Shown here one piece after another: positions 18,371-27,856 of a DNA stretch of 64,000 bases; the first letter of the stretch is position 1, and every line of letters begins with the position of its first letter. A program made the position numbers and the translations under genes. The stretch covers positions 75,848-139,847 of the forward strand of contig JAFGOZ010000028.1 of assembly GCA_016926235.1 (NCBI GenBank). The letters run 5' to 3'. The notes beneath the pieces are model-generated. The model searched no databases, had not been told where the DNA came from, and saw only the letters and a list, made by a program, of their open reading frames with translations. The DNA comes from Bacteroidales bacterium (GTDB lineage Bacteria; Bacteroidota; Bacteroidia; Bacteroidales; UBA10428).

Positions 18371-19651
18371 ATGAAAAAATTACAATTTGATAGTATAACA
18401 AACATAAAACGAATGGAGGAAGTAAAGAGAAGAATCATAAAACATCGTCATTTATCCTTATTTATTATTGGGGCCATATTCTTTACAATTTATCATTCAA
18501 ATCCAGAAGCAAAGCCAACAGAAATATCTATTGAAGAGACTTCTGTTACAACTGAATTCTATGAGCCCATGGAACCTTTTCTGCAAAGATTTGATAGTCT
18601 TATTGGATACAAAATTGACACATCGCATTTGGTGGGAGGTGCATTAGTTGTAGTACAAGATGGGAACATCTCACTGTTAAGGTGTTATGGTGTTAAAAGA
18701 GTGGGATCGACAGATTCAGTGGATAGTCATACTGTATTCAGGCTGGCATCAGTTTCTAAAGGTTTTGCTGGTATTTTAGCCGGTATATTGGATAATGAGC
18801 AGGTATTAAGTTTAGATGATAAAGTAATTAAATATCTGCCTGAATTCAGGTTAAAGGACTCGATTAATACATACACTCTTACCATAAGGCATTTGCTGAG
18901 CCATACCACAGGTTTGGTTCCCCATGCTTTTGATAATCTGGTTGAACACAATATTCCCCTCAATGAAATCATGAGCCAGTTGAACCAGGTTGATATTGCC
19001 GGTCCTCCTGGTATGTATTATGGCTACCAAAATGTAATGTTTAGTCTTTTTGATACCATATCGGTACTAAGCACTTCTAAATCGTACGCTGAATTGGTTG
19101 AAGAGAAAATTTTTCAACCTTTTGGAATGTCAAATGCATCCATAGGCTATAATTCTTTTTATGAAAATGGCAATAAAGCCTATCCCCACAGGGGGAGTCC
19201 TGCCAGTTATTTTGAAAAGCCTATAAACACCAGATATTATAACACTTTGCCAGCAGCAGGCGTGAATGCAAGTATCATGGATATGGCTAATTATATGTTG
19301 ACTATTACCAGTAATGATAGTGTATTACTGAATAGCAGAATAAAAGATGAAGTATTTCAGCCCCAAATACGCTCTTATGTCAGGTATAAATATTTTAGAA
19401 ACTGGAAGGATGTACATGAAGCATATTATGGACTTGGCTGGCGAATAGTTAATAGTCATGGCAAGAAAATTTTGTATCATGGCGGCTTTGTTGAAGGTTA
19501 TCGTGCTGATATTGCCATATGTTTAGAGGATAGGACGGGGATTGCTTTTTTAACGAATTCACCATCAGAGGTTTCTTCTGAAAGTATCCCTGATTTTTGG
19601 GATTTGTATTTTACAAATGCAGAAAATCAATCAAGGATGGCTGTAAAGTAA
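18371..19651 (+). CDS. Beta-lactamase-family serine hydrolase
   Basis: The 426-residue protein belongs to the class C beta-lactamase/penicillin-binding fold. An N-terminal membrane anchor or uncleaved signal (27-41) is followed by the catalytic Ser127-x-x-Lys130 (SVSK), Tyr220-x-Asn222 (YQN) and the HGG motif (YHGGFVEGY) near residue 372. Family members include D-alanyl-D-alanine peptidases and esterases; few are true beta-lactamases. A periplasmic location is expected. A second possible start lies at ATG 18413. No operon partner is visible. Confidence 0.9.
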   Translation: MKKLQFDSITNIKRMEEVKRRIIKHRHLSLFIIGAIFFTIYHSNPEAKPTEISIEETSVTTEFYEPMEPFLQRFDSLIGYKIDTSHLVGGALVVVQDGNISLLRCYGVKRVGSTDSVDSHTVFRLASVSKGFAGILAGILDNEQVLSLDDKVIKYLPEFRLKDSINTYTLTIRHLLSHTTGLVPHAFDNLVEHNIPLNEIMSQLNQVDIAGPPGMYYGYQNVMFSLFDTISVLSTSKSYAELVEEKIFQPFGMSNASIGYNSFYENGNKAYPHRGSPASYFEKPINTRYYNTLPAAGVNASIMDMANYMLTITSNDSVLLNSRIKDEVFQPQIRSYVRYKYFRNWKDVHEAYYGLGWRIVNSHGKKILYHGGFVEGYRADIAICLEDRTGIAFLTNSPSEVSSESIPDFWDLYFTNAENQSRMAVK

Positions 19652-19697
19652 TTTGTTTTATAATAAGAAATAGATACTATTTTTATATCAATCTTAA

Positions 19698-19814
19698 AAT
19701 GTCAAGTATTATTCATCCGATGACTTTTTATTTGTTTCTCTATGGTTTCAATTGACATTAGAGTCATCGGATGAATTTTTAGCCAGTTCATAATTGACAT
19801 GTAACTAGTTACAT
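19698..19814. repeat. Complex of inverted repeats downstream of the serine hydrolase
   Basis: A perfect 15-bp inverted repeat pairs 19711-19725 (ATTCATCCGATGACT) with 19762-19776, with a 36-nt spacer. A second pair, AATGTCAA (19698-19705) and TTGACATT (19752-19759), interleaves with it in pseudoknot order. TTGACAT recurs at 19794-19800. A 16-bp perfect palindrome, ATGTAACTAGTTACAT, occupies 19799-19814. The block lies between convergent genes. Confidence 0.8.
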
Positions 19815-19844
19815 AAATAAATCAATAAATCAGAATTCATAAAA

Positions 19845-19880
19845 TAAAAAAAGGCTGCCCTGGTCAGAACAGCCCTTTTA
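19845..19880 (-). terminator. Rho-independent terminator of glnA
   Basis: Read on minus, a GGCTG/CAGCC stem (19870-19874 with 19853-19857) is followed by a run of seven T. It lies 22 bp past the glnA stop. The plus-strand side also ends in TTTTATT and may stop the facing transcript. Confidence 0.8.
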
Positions 19881-19901
19881 TTCAACCTAATAATCCAAAC
19901 T

Positions 19902-20912
19902 TTATACTTTTGCCAATTTTACAGTTTTAACAATACGTGCTGCAACTTTATAAGGATCAGCATTGGAAGCAGGACGTCTGTCTTCTAATCTGCCTTTCCA
20001 GCCATTCTCAACAGTACTGATAGGAATACGGATTGAAGCACCACGGTCAGAAACCCCATAGCTGAATTTGTCTATGGATTGTGTTTCATGGCGTCCGGTT
20101 AACCTTTTATGGTTATCAGCACCATAAACAGCGATATGCTCGGGAATATGCTTTCCAAACTCCTCACAAATTGCTTCAAAGACTTTTTTGTCACCGCATG
20201 TTCTCATCAAACCGTTTGAGAAGTTAGCGTGCATACCTGAACCATTCCAGTCGCCGTCTACAGGTTTTGGATGTAAGTTTACACGTACACCGTATTTTTC
20301 TCCAACTCTTTCTGCAAGATAGCGGGCAATCCATGTTTGGTCCCCGGCGTTTTTAGCACCTTTTGCAAATACCTGGTATTCCCACTGACCTTTCATTACT
20401 TCAGCATTAATGCCTTCTACATTGATACCTGCTTCAATACACATATCCAGATGCTCTTCAACAAAATTACGGCCTACATTATATTCAGCTCCAACTGAAC
20501 AATAGAATGGACCTTGTGGAGGAGGATAGTAACCAGGTGCCGGGAATCCAAGTGGAGTATGATGGTCAAGATCCCATAATACATACTCTTGTTCAAAACC
20601 AAACCAGAAATCCTCATCATCATCATCAATAGTAGCCCTGCCATTTGATGGGTGTGGAGTTCCGTCAGGATTTAATACTTCTGCCATAACTAGAAATCCA
20701 TTCTTTCTTCCTGGATCAATACATACAAAAACAGGTTTTAATAAACAATCAGAACTATTACCTGCTGCTTGTTCTGTTGATGAACCATCAAATGACCAAA
20801 TTGGGGCATCTTCTACTTTACCTGAGAAATTTTCCACAACCAGGGTCTTACTTCTCATCGTTTGGGTTGGCTTATAACCATCCAGCCAAATGTATTCGAG
20901 CTTTGCTTTCAC
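19902..20912 (-). CDS. glnA: Glutamine synthetase, type II (eukaryote-like)
   Basis: The 336-residue enzyme makes glutamine from glutamate, ammonia and ATP. It shows the GSII pattern rather than the 470-residue GSI or 720-residue GSIII: WSFDGSSTEQA (38-48), FGFEQEYVLWD, GINAEVMKGQWEYQV, GDWNGSGMHANFS and GRHETQSIDKF followed by DRGASIRIP and EDRRPASNADPY. The start is a GTG codon. It is a single gene with its own terminator. GSII occurs in some Bacteroidota and is otherwise typical of eukaryotes, rhizobia and actinomycetes. Confidence 0.93.
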   Translation of the reverse strand: MKAKLEYIWLDGYKPTQTMRSKTLVVENFSGKVEDAPIWSFDGSSTEQAAGNSSDCLLKPVFVCIDPGRKNGFLVMAEVLNPDGTPHPSNGRATIDDDDEDFWFGFEQEYVLWDLDHHTPLGFPAPGYYPPPQGPFYCSVGAEYNVGRNFVEEHLDMCIEAGINVEGINAEVMKGQWEYQVFAKGAKNAGDQTWIARYLAERVGEKYGVRVNLHPKPVDGDWNGSGMHANFSNGLMRTCGDKKVFEAICEEFGKHIPEHIAVYGADNHKRLTGRHETQSIDKFSYGVSDRGASIRIPISTVENGWKGRLEDRRPASNADPYKVAARIVKTVKLAKV

Positions 20913-21395
20913 GATATTGCTGTTTAAAAGTTAATAAATGAAATTTTGAACAAAAATAAAACAATTTTCCGAAAAAAATTACATAATTGAAAATTAAATA
21001 TAAAAAATAGGGGGTGTGATTAAAAAAAATATAAAATAAATTTATCACCCCCTTTTATACGCAAGGTAAAATCAATAAAAAAATATTTAATATTCAACAT
21101 TTCTATTGATTATGTTTTACGACATAACGAATATTTAATAGGGGCAATATCATAATTTATAAAAAATATTGAGTATAACCCTTAAATTTATAATACATAT
21201 TTTTAAAATATGGGCATATTTATATTATTATGTTAAAATATTTAAGGGAACAAGTTATAAAATGAAAATATTTTTATTGAAATGCAGAGATTAGCATGAT
21301 TATATAAAATGGGGCATAAAGAATTTTTAACCTGTACTAACAAAATTCAAATCCATTTTGTATCTTAGGGTAAGAAAACCTTTCAAAATATAAAC
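20913..21395. other. 483-bp very AT-rich intergenic region with one GC-rich hairpin
   Basis: This region lies between divergent glnA and the antiporter. The only notable structure is GGGGGTG (21010-21016) paired with CACCCCC (21046-21052) around an A/T-rich loop, about 100 bp upstream of glnA. It could be a leader element of glnA or an operator. No gene was seen. TATCTTAG (21361-21368) is a weak -7 candidate for the antiporter. Confidence 0.5.
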
Positions 21396-24362
21396 ATGGC
21401 TAAAATATTTCGCATATGTATCCTGCTGTTAATGATTCTTTTAATATCGTTGAAAACATCAGCAGAGGAACCCGCAGATTCTAATCACAAAAATGAGATT
21501 GAACGGAATGAACAATATGTTGATCATTCTAAAATTCATTCTGAAATATCGGATAGTATTTACAATGCTGCAAAGGAGGAACAATCAGAGCATGAAGCAA
21601 CAGTGCATGAGGAAGGACATTCAGAAGGAGGTCACGGGCCCAATCTTGCGCCTTTGTTTTTTATTATCATTGCCCTTATTATCGGAACACTTACCAGACA
21701 TACAATGCAAAAAACACCTTTGCCTTTTACAGTGTTGCTGGTTATTTTTGGTTTAGCGCTGGGTACTCTTACCCGTACGGGGGTGCTGGAAAAGGCAAAT
21801 CTGTCATTCATAGCAAATTCTATTGAGTGGGCCGGGAAATTTGATCCTCATCTCATACTATTCATTTTTCTTCCGATATTGATATTTGAGGCTGCTTTTG
21901 CCATGGATGTGCATACTTTTAAAAAAACTTCAACGAATGCAATATTATTGGCAGTGCCAGGGATTGTCGTTGCTTTATTTTTAACAGGGGCAATTGTTAT
22001 GCTTGTACGAAAGGCAGGAATCGGCTTTACGGATTGGACCTGGCCATTAGCATTGATGTTTGGCGCTGTTATCAGTGCTACAGACCCTGTTGCTGTAGTT
22101 GCACTTTTAAAGGAACTGGGAGCGAGCAAAAAGTTAGGTACATTGATCGAAGGAGAGTCTATGCTAAATGATGGAACTGCAATCGTATTCTTCATGGTTT
22201 TCTTCACAACTATTACTGGTTCTGTTGTAGATTCAAGCTTTATCGATCAACTACTTTATTTCTTTAAAGTTTCTTTTGGAGGTATATTAACAGGACTTCT
22301 TATTGGAGGTATACTTATTGCATGGGTAAAACGGGTGTTTAATGATGCGCTTATTGAAATAACTGCAATTATCGTTGCAGCTTTCCTTACTTTTTATGTT
22401 GCCGAACATTATTTACATGTATCCGGGGTTTTGGGCCTGGTAACATTAGGGCTCATTATGGCTGGAATCGGCAGGACACGTATCAGCCCTGAGGTAGAAC
22501 ACTTCCTGCATGAATTTTGGGAGTTGGCAGCTTTCATTGCGAATACCCTTATATTTATTATAGTGGGTGTGGTAATCGCACAAAGAATTCCCTTAAGCCA
22601 GCTTACTTTAAAAGACTTCATGCTCCTGGGTTTAATTTATTTGGGAATACACATTGTAAGGGCCGTCGTTATTTTAGTACATTACCCAATTATGAAAAAG
22701 GCGGGTTATGGATTACCTAAAAAGGATACTTATGTTTTATGGTGGGGGGCTCTGAGAGGAGCTATTGGTTTAGCATTGGCATTGATTATAGCAGGGGAAC
22801 AATCTATCCCTGAAAACATTCGAAATCAAATACTGTTTCTTTTGGCCGGCACGGTTACCCTTACCCTACTAATTAATGCAACAACAATCGGATGGCTTGT
22901 TAATAAATTAGGATTAAATAAGCTGGCTCCTGCCAAAGCCATGATGATCTATCATGCCCGTCAATACTTAAGGCAGAGTTCTGAAAACACAATGGAGAAG
23001 CTTAAATCAGACAGGTTTATTGGAAAGGCAAATTGGAATACAGTGATGAGTTATATGCCTGAGGAGGTTTCAGGTGAAGTTGATCATTTGGGAAAAATAG
23101 AAAAAATTGCCGAAACCAGACGAAGAATCCTTGAAAAGGAAAAAAGCAGTTACTGGTACCTCTTTAAGGAAGGAATGATAAATTCAACTGCTGTAAGGCA
23201 GCTTTCCGATACCATAAACGAGATTTTGGATGCGGGTGGCACAATACCTCTCTCGGCAAGAAAAGACCTAGAAGAATTGTGGAAAACGCCAAAAATGCTC
23301 AATAGATTGCAAAACATCCCCCTCTTTGGCAAGATTATTGAAAATTACTTTTTCGAAAGACTTTCCGTTAGCTATGATACTGCAAGAGGTTTTGTTGAAG
23401 CCCAGGAAGAAGGCCTTAAACTCGTAGAAAGCATGGCTAGAAGTGCAGTGGATAAAGATGAAGAAAAGATTCTGGCTATTATTGAAGAAGAAATTAATGA
23501 AAACCGGATTCATGGTCTTACATTTATTCGTAATCTTCGTAAAAACTATCCGGAAATATATACTGCTATTGCAACCCGTCAGGCCATAAGGACAATGTTG
23601 AATTATGAATTAAAAACAGTTGAAAGGTTACAAAAAAATGGGCGTATTGATACTGCTGAAGCGAGTAAAATGACATCCGTGATAGAAGAACGTATGAAAC
23701 GGCTCATGCAGAAACCTCCCCGAATTAAACTTCCTGATACCCTTGAGATACTCAGGGAAATACCCTGGTTGCATGACCTCAGGAAAGATACCTTTGATGC
23801 AGTGGAAGAGTTTTTTCAACAAAGGGTATACAGTATAGGGGATACACTTATCAAGGAGGATACCATGGGAGATAGCTTGTATATTATAATAAGGGGGAAT
23901 GTAAAAATATCGAAGAGAGATAAGGTATTGGATATTCAGGGTCCGGGAACTACCATTGGTGAAATGGCAATACTTACAGGAAAACCTTTTAGTGCAACGG
24001 TATCTGCCGAATCCCCGGTTACAGCATTAAGGTTAAAGTACCTTAAGATACAATCATTATTAGCAAATTCACCGGATTTAAAAAATGGTCTTTGGAAAAT
24101 TGCCGGTGTCCGCATTGCCGAAGGATTACTTGCAGATATTTCCCCCTATAACAAGTGGAAACCAGCAAAAATCAGAGGCTTCTTAAATAAGGGGGAAATT
24201 ATTACTGCTCAATATGGAAAAGAATTTGAGATTTCTAATAAGCTGGGGATTCTTTTGCATGGCGTTATAACCAGGGAGGATAATAAAAATATTATTGCCC
24301 CGTCCCTTCTTGAAGAGGGAAAATACAGGTTGCATGGGGAAGCTGTGGTAATAATTTGCTGA
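21396..24362 (+). CDS. CPA1-type Na+/H+ antiporter with C-terminal cNMP-like domain
   Basis: The 988-residue protein exchanges Na+ (or K+) for H+. A signal-like segment (7-23) and a His/Glu-rich outer stretch (to about 80) precede about 12-13 helices of the CPA1 exchanger. Motifs include FIFLPILIFEAAF, the ion-binding ATDPVAVVALLKELG region and WWGALRGAIGLALALI. A long cytoplasmic helical region (about 515-800) leads to a cyclic-nucleotide-binding fold (about 805-910) with GEMAILTGKPFSATV. The usual phosphate-binding Arg is replaced by Phe865, so cAMP or cGMP binding is doubtful. The layout recalls plant SOS1 and sperm NHE. Confidence 0.9.
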   Translation: MAKIFRICILLLMILLISLKTSAEEPADSNHKNEIERNEQYVDHSKIHSEISDSIYNAAKEEQSEHEATVHEEGHSEGGHGPNLAPLFFIIIALIIGTLTRHTMQKTPLPFTVLLVIFGLALGTLTRTGVLEKANLSFIANSIEWAGKFDPHLILFIFLPILIFEAAFAMDVHTFKKTSTNAILLAVPGIVVALFLTGAIVMLVRKAGIGFTDWTWPLALMFGAVISATDPVAVVALLKELGASKKLGTLIEGESMLNDGTAIVFFMVFFTTITGSVVDSSFIDQLLYFFKVSFGGILTGLLIGGILIAWVKRVFNDALIEITAIIVAAFLTFYVAEHYLHVSGVLGLVTLGLIMAGIGRTRISPEVEHFLHEFWELAAFIANTLIFIIVGVVIAQRIPLSQLTLKDFMLLGLIYLGIHIVRAVVILVHYPIMKKAGYGLPKKDTYVLWWGALRGAIGLALALIIAGEQSIPENIRNQILFLLAGTVTLTLLINATTIGWLVNKLGLNKLAPAKAMMIYHARQYLRQSSENTMEKLKSDRFIGKANWNTVMSYMPEEVSGEVDHLGKIEKIAETRRRILEKEKSSYWYLFKEGMINSTAVRQLSDTINEILDAGGTIPLSARKDLEELWKTPKMLNRLQNIPLFGKIIENYFFERLSVSYDTARGFVEAQEEGLKLVESMARSAVDKDEEKILAIIEEEINENRIHGLTFIRNLRKNYPEIYTAIATRQAIRTMLNYELKTVERLQKNGRIDTAEASKMTSVIEERMKRLMQKPPRIKLPDTLEILREIPWLHDLRKDTFDAVEEFFQQRVYSIGDTLIKEDTMGDSLYIIIRGNVKISKRDKVLDIQGPGTTIGEMAILTGKPFSATVSAESPVTALRLKYLKIQSLLANSPDLKNGLWKIAGVRIAEGLLADISPYNKWKPAKIRGFLNKGEIITAQYGKEFEISNKLGILLHGVITREDNKNIIAPSLLEEGKYRLHGEAVVIIC

Positions 24363-24385
24363 TATCAGGGTTTGCAATAACCTTT

Positions 24386-24406
24386 TACGGGGCAAAATCC
24401 CCCGTA
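24386..24406. terminator. Hairpin after the antiporter gene, possible terminator
   Basis: TACGGGG (24386-24392) pairs with CCCCGTA (24400-24406). The element contains the 16-mer GGGGCAAAATCCCCCG (24389-24404), which recurs at 35126-35141. No clear T-run follows on plus. Confidence 0.5.
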
Positions 24407-24486
24407 TACAAAGGATTTAATTAGAGCCCTAAAAACAGAAAGCCGGAATTATTACTGTTTTGTTTTGGAAAAGCAAATGCAGTATC

Positions 24487-24717
24487 TTAGTCTTTATCAC
24501 ATTTTATTGTATACATAACGCGACTTCCATATGCAACTTCCTTGTCCAGTTCCCAGCAGGGTTCTTTTGTTGTTACGGTTACTACATAAGTATCACCATC
24601 AGAAGAATAAGTACAGCGGCAATCTCTTTCTTTATGGCAAGCGCTTAAAAGGGAAGAAATCCCAACTGCACCAAATAGAATACCAAAAATTCGTTTCAGT
24701 AACCTGATGTTTTTCAT
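24487..24717 (-). CDS. Small cysteine-rich lipoprotein, unknown function
   Basis: The 76-residue protein begins MKNIRLLKRIFGILFGA and carries a lipobox, SLLSAC, so it is probably lipid-anchored. The mature part has four more Cys (RDCRCTY, EPCWEL and IKCDKD), consistent with two disulfides. I chose ATG 24717; an earlier in-frame start at 24741 would place charged and polar residues before the signal. Function unknown. Confidence 0.65.
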   Translation of the reverse strand: MKNIRLLKRIFGILFGAVGISSLLSACHKERDCRCTYSSDGDTYVVTVTTKEPCWELDKEVAYGSRVMYTIKCDKD

Positions 24718-24760
24718 AATGAAGCAATTTAGTGGTTGCATGCAAGGTAAAAAAAAAATT

Positions 24761-25582
24761 CTAATGTAAAAAACCTAAATGTTTTTTAAACATTATCATG
24801 AATTCATCTTTCAATTCTTTGTTCAGGGTCTCTTTCCCTTCACCTGGCTTGCCTTTTCGAATAAACTGATCATATTTTTTTTTATTTTCTGAAGGTTGGT
24901 CACCAAATTTTTCCTGGTGTGCCTTCATATATTCAAAACTGCACCTTTCCTGTATCCTGAATTTGTTGCTTTCGTCAACGTTATAGTTTAAAAATCCTGC
25001 AATTTTATCAAGGCATCCAACAAAATCATTTAGCAAATTTTCATATTTAATATACAATATGGGCAACTTTTTTTTGTTTTGCAGCCATTTTTTCATAAAT
25101 ACAAACCAATTATACTTTTTCTTATGGATAAACTCTTTTGCATAATTGGTAAGTTCCAGATCCGGGTAATTATAGTTTTTTTCCTGATGGTAATTGGATA
25201 CAATGGTATCCAGTCCGTCCCTGAAAATGAAAATAAATTTTCCCTTTGTATCAGGGTCAAATTCTTTATATTCATCATGTGTTTTAATAATGCGCGGGGA
25301 TTCCAGGTTTCTTGGTTTCTGCCTTCTGATCGCTTCGTTACGCGTCCAGGGGGAAACATCATAGATATGTTTAAATTCCATATTTCCATCTGTTACCAGC
25401 TGGTATACAAGCATTTGCATTAATGTAGTACCTGATTTCGGGTACGAAACAATATAAATATCATCCTCCCTTTCGCCAAATTCATATTTATATAATAAAT
25501 AGTATAAATCGTCTGCAGCTTTTTTAAAATTCTTAGATAACCTTGTTGTTAAATTATATAAAAAGGAAATTATTTTAATCAT
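24761..25582 (-). CDS. Sulfotransferase-domain protein (PAPS-dependent)
   Basis: The 273-residue protein matches the cytosolic sulfotransferase fold. The 5'-phosphosulfate loop is YPKSGTTL (47-54), the catalytic-type His102 is in IIKTHDEYK, the 3'-phosphate site has Arg121 and Ser129 (FRDGLDTIVSNY), and the C-terminal RKGKPGEGKETL loop matches RKGxxGdWK. It would move sulfate from PAPS to an alcohol or amine. The acceptor is unknown and no PAPS synthesis genes are nearby. It stands alone on minus. Confidence 0.88.
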   Translation of the reverse strand: MIKIISFLYNLTTRLSKNFKKAADDLYYLLYKYEFGEREDDIYIVSYPKSGTTLMQMLVYQLVTDGNMEFKHIYDVSPWTRNEAIRRQKPRNLESPRIIKTHDEYKEFDPDTKGKFIFIFRDGLDTIVSNYHQEKNYNYPDLELTNYAKEFIHKKKYNWFVFMKKWLQNKKKLPILYIKYENLLNDFVGCLDKIAGFLNYNVDESNKFRIQERCSFEYMKAHQEKFGDQPSENKKKYDQFIRKGKPGEGKETLNKELKDEFMIMFKKHLGFLH

Positions 25583-25855
25583 TGGATTTTTGATATTTGA
25601 ACAAATTAATAAAAAATAAATATATTATAATAAGTATATGGTTTAGTAGATATAAGTATAATTGGATAAACATTTGTAATATATGGATGTTTAAGTAAAA
25701 ATAAATAACTTTTTTTAACGCTTATTTAATTCAAAATATTGACTTTTGTATAAAATTTTAGTTAATTTTATATAGGGCATTAATTTTTTTGTAGTGCCCT
25801 ATATGTCAGGGATACAATTTTCTGATTTATAATAAAAACCCTATACAAGTAAAAA
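25583..25855. promoter_or_regulatory. Divergent control region with a 10-bp hairpin
   Basis: This AT-rich region separates the sulfotransferase and the glycogen operon. ATATAGGGCA (25770-25779) pairs exactly with TGCCCTATAT (25795-25804) around a 15-nt T-rich loop, about 50 bp before the debranching gene. It may be an operator or leader hairpin. A firm -33/-7 pair was not found. Confidence 0.55.
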
Positions 25856-27802
25856 ATGAGTTACTTAAAATTTGATAAGGCCAGTCTGGTCAATTTAGAA
25901 TATTCTCTGGGAAAAGAGATGATACGCTCAAACAGGGCCGGTTCTTTTGCTTCATTTACCATTGTAGGATGCAATACACGGAAATATCATGGTTTGCTCA
26001 TTTGTCCCATGCCTAACCTGGACGGCGACAACCATGTTTTACTTTCTTCCCTTGATGCATCTATTATCCAACACAACAGTGATTTTAATCTTGGGATACA
26101 TAAATATCCGGGGGACTTATATGAGCCAAAAGGCCATAAATATATAAGGGATTTTGAAGCGGAGCTGGTTCCGAAAACGATCTATCGTGTGGGCGGAGTG
26201 GTTTTATCTGTAGAGCGATTGCTGGTTGAGAAAGAGGGACAAATACTGATTAAATATACCCTGCTTGAGGCACATTCGCCAACAAAAATACGCTTCAGGC
26301 CGTTTTTAGCATTTCGCAATATCCACAGGCTTTCTAAAGCGAACTTATATGTCGATACCCATTTTAAACCGGTTGAGAATGGGATTAAGATGAGGATGTA
26401 TAATGGATACCCATACCTGAATATGCAATTTTCCAAAAAAGTAGAATATGTCCATGTACCTGATTGGTATTATAATATTGAGTATATAAGGGAACAGGAG
26501 CGCGGTTATGATTTCCAGGAGGATCTTTTCGTACCTGGATATTTTGAAACGAAAATCAAGGCTGGTGAAAGTATTATTTTTTCTGCCAGCACCTTTACAT
26601 CGCAACCTAAATCTTTTGATAAGAAGTTTAATACTGAAATTTCGAAACGTATTCCCCGGGATAGTTTTAAAAATTGCCTGATAAATTCAGCACAGCAGTT
26701 TATTGTGAGGAATGACAAAAAAACTGAAGTCATAGCAGGATTTCCATGGTTTGGGCCATGGGGCAGGGATACTTTTATTTCCTTACCTGGCCTGACACTT
26801 GCTTTGGATGATGATAAAACCTGCAAAGCAGTAATAGATACAATGGTTAACAGGATGAAGGGGGGATTATTTCCAAACATGGGATCTGATGATAGTCCTG
26901 CCTTTAATTCTATTGATGCACCATTATGGTTTTTCTGGACTATACAGCAATACGCTGACTATACTGGCAATAAACTGGATATTTGGAAAAAATATGGCAA
27001 ACCCATGAAGGACATCCTCAAGGGATTTAAAGAAGGATTGCCCTATAATATAAAAATGCATGATAATGGATTAATATATGGAGGAGAAAAGGGAACCGCA
27101 TTAACATGGATGGATGCTGTAATAAATGGCAAACCCGTAACTCCAAGGATTGGCTACCCGGTTGAAATAAATGCACTTTGGTACAATGCAGTATGTTTTA
27201 CGCTGGAACTGGCAAAACTTGCTAATGATTTGAAATTTATTAATGAATGGAAGGCTTTGCCTGAATTGATCAAAAAATCGTTTATTGAAAAGTTTTGGGA
27301 TAAGGATAAAAAATATCTTGCAGATGTTGTGAATGAAGATGGACCTGACTTTTCAGTACGACCAAACATGGTAATGGCCACATGTTTTGAATATTCACCT
27401 CTTGAAAATGAGATGAAAAAAGCTGTGTTGGATATAGTGGAAAGGGATCTTTTAACCCCCAAGGGATTGCGTACCCTTTCTCCTAAAAATGAACAATATA
27501 TAGGGGTATATGAAGGAAATCAGGAGAAGAGGGATTCTGCATACCATCAGGGAACAGTATGGCCATGGTTGTTGGAACATTTTTGTGAAGCATATATGAA
27601 GCTATATAAAAAGGCAGGATTATGTCTCCTAAACCAAATAATTGAAAACTTTGAAGATGAAGTAAGCAATCATGGTATTGGAACCATCTCTGAGATATAT
27701 GACGGTAACCCGCCTCACAGACCCAAAGGTGCTATATCCCAGGCATGGAGCGTTGCTGCCGTCCTTCGAATAATGAACCTAAAAGATAAATATAGTGACT
27801 AA
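25856..27802 (+). CDS. Glycogen debranching enzyme (amylo-alpha-1,6-glucosidase, GH133)
   Basis: The 648-residue enzyme removes alpha-1,6 branch stubs of glycogen. The N-terminal beta-domain carries TRKYHGLLI (41-49), a GDE N-domain hallmark. The catalytic (alpha/alpha)6 domain shows GFPWFGPWGRDTFISLPG (295-312), LTWMDAVINGKPVTPR and AYHQGTVWPWL. It is the first gene of the plus-strand glycogen operon; the GT4 follows after 54 bp. The length and motifs fit the bacterial/archaeal GDE type. Confidence 0.95.
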   Translation: MSYLKFDKASLVNLEYSLGKEMIRSNRAGSFASFTIVGCNTRKYHGLLICPMPNLDGDNHVLLSSLDASIIQHNSDFNLGIHKYPGDLYEPKGHKYIRDFEAELVPKTIYRVGGVVLSVERLLVEKEGQILIKYTLLEAHSPTKIRFRPFLAFRNIHRLSKANLYVDTHFKPVENGIKMRMYNGYPYLNMQFSKKVEYVHVPDWYYNIEYIREQERGYDFQEDLFVPGYFETKIKAGESIIFSASTFTSQPKSFDKKFNTEISKRIPRDSFKNCLINSAQQFIVRNDKKTEVIAGFPWFGPWGRDTFISLPGLTLALDDDKTCKAVIDTMVNRMKGGLFPNMGSDDSPAFNSIDAPLWFFWTIQQYADYTGNKLDIWKKYGKPMKDILKGFKEGLPYNIKMHDNGLIYGGEKGTALTWMDAVINGKPVTPRIGYPVEINALWYNAVCFTLELAKLANDLKFINEWKALPELIKKSFIEKFWDKDKKYLADVVNEDGPDFSVRPNMVMATCFEYSPLENEMKKAVLDIVERDLLTPKGLRTLSPKNEQYIGVYEGNQEKRDSAYHQGTVWPWLLEHFCEAYMKLYKKAGLCLLNQIIENFEDEVSNHGIGTISEIYDGNPPHRPKGAISQAWSVAAVLRIMNLKDKYSD

Positions 27803-27856
27803 TTCATTGCTTTTAAAAACTTTAAAGAAGAACACATTGCATAACTTATAAAAAAT

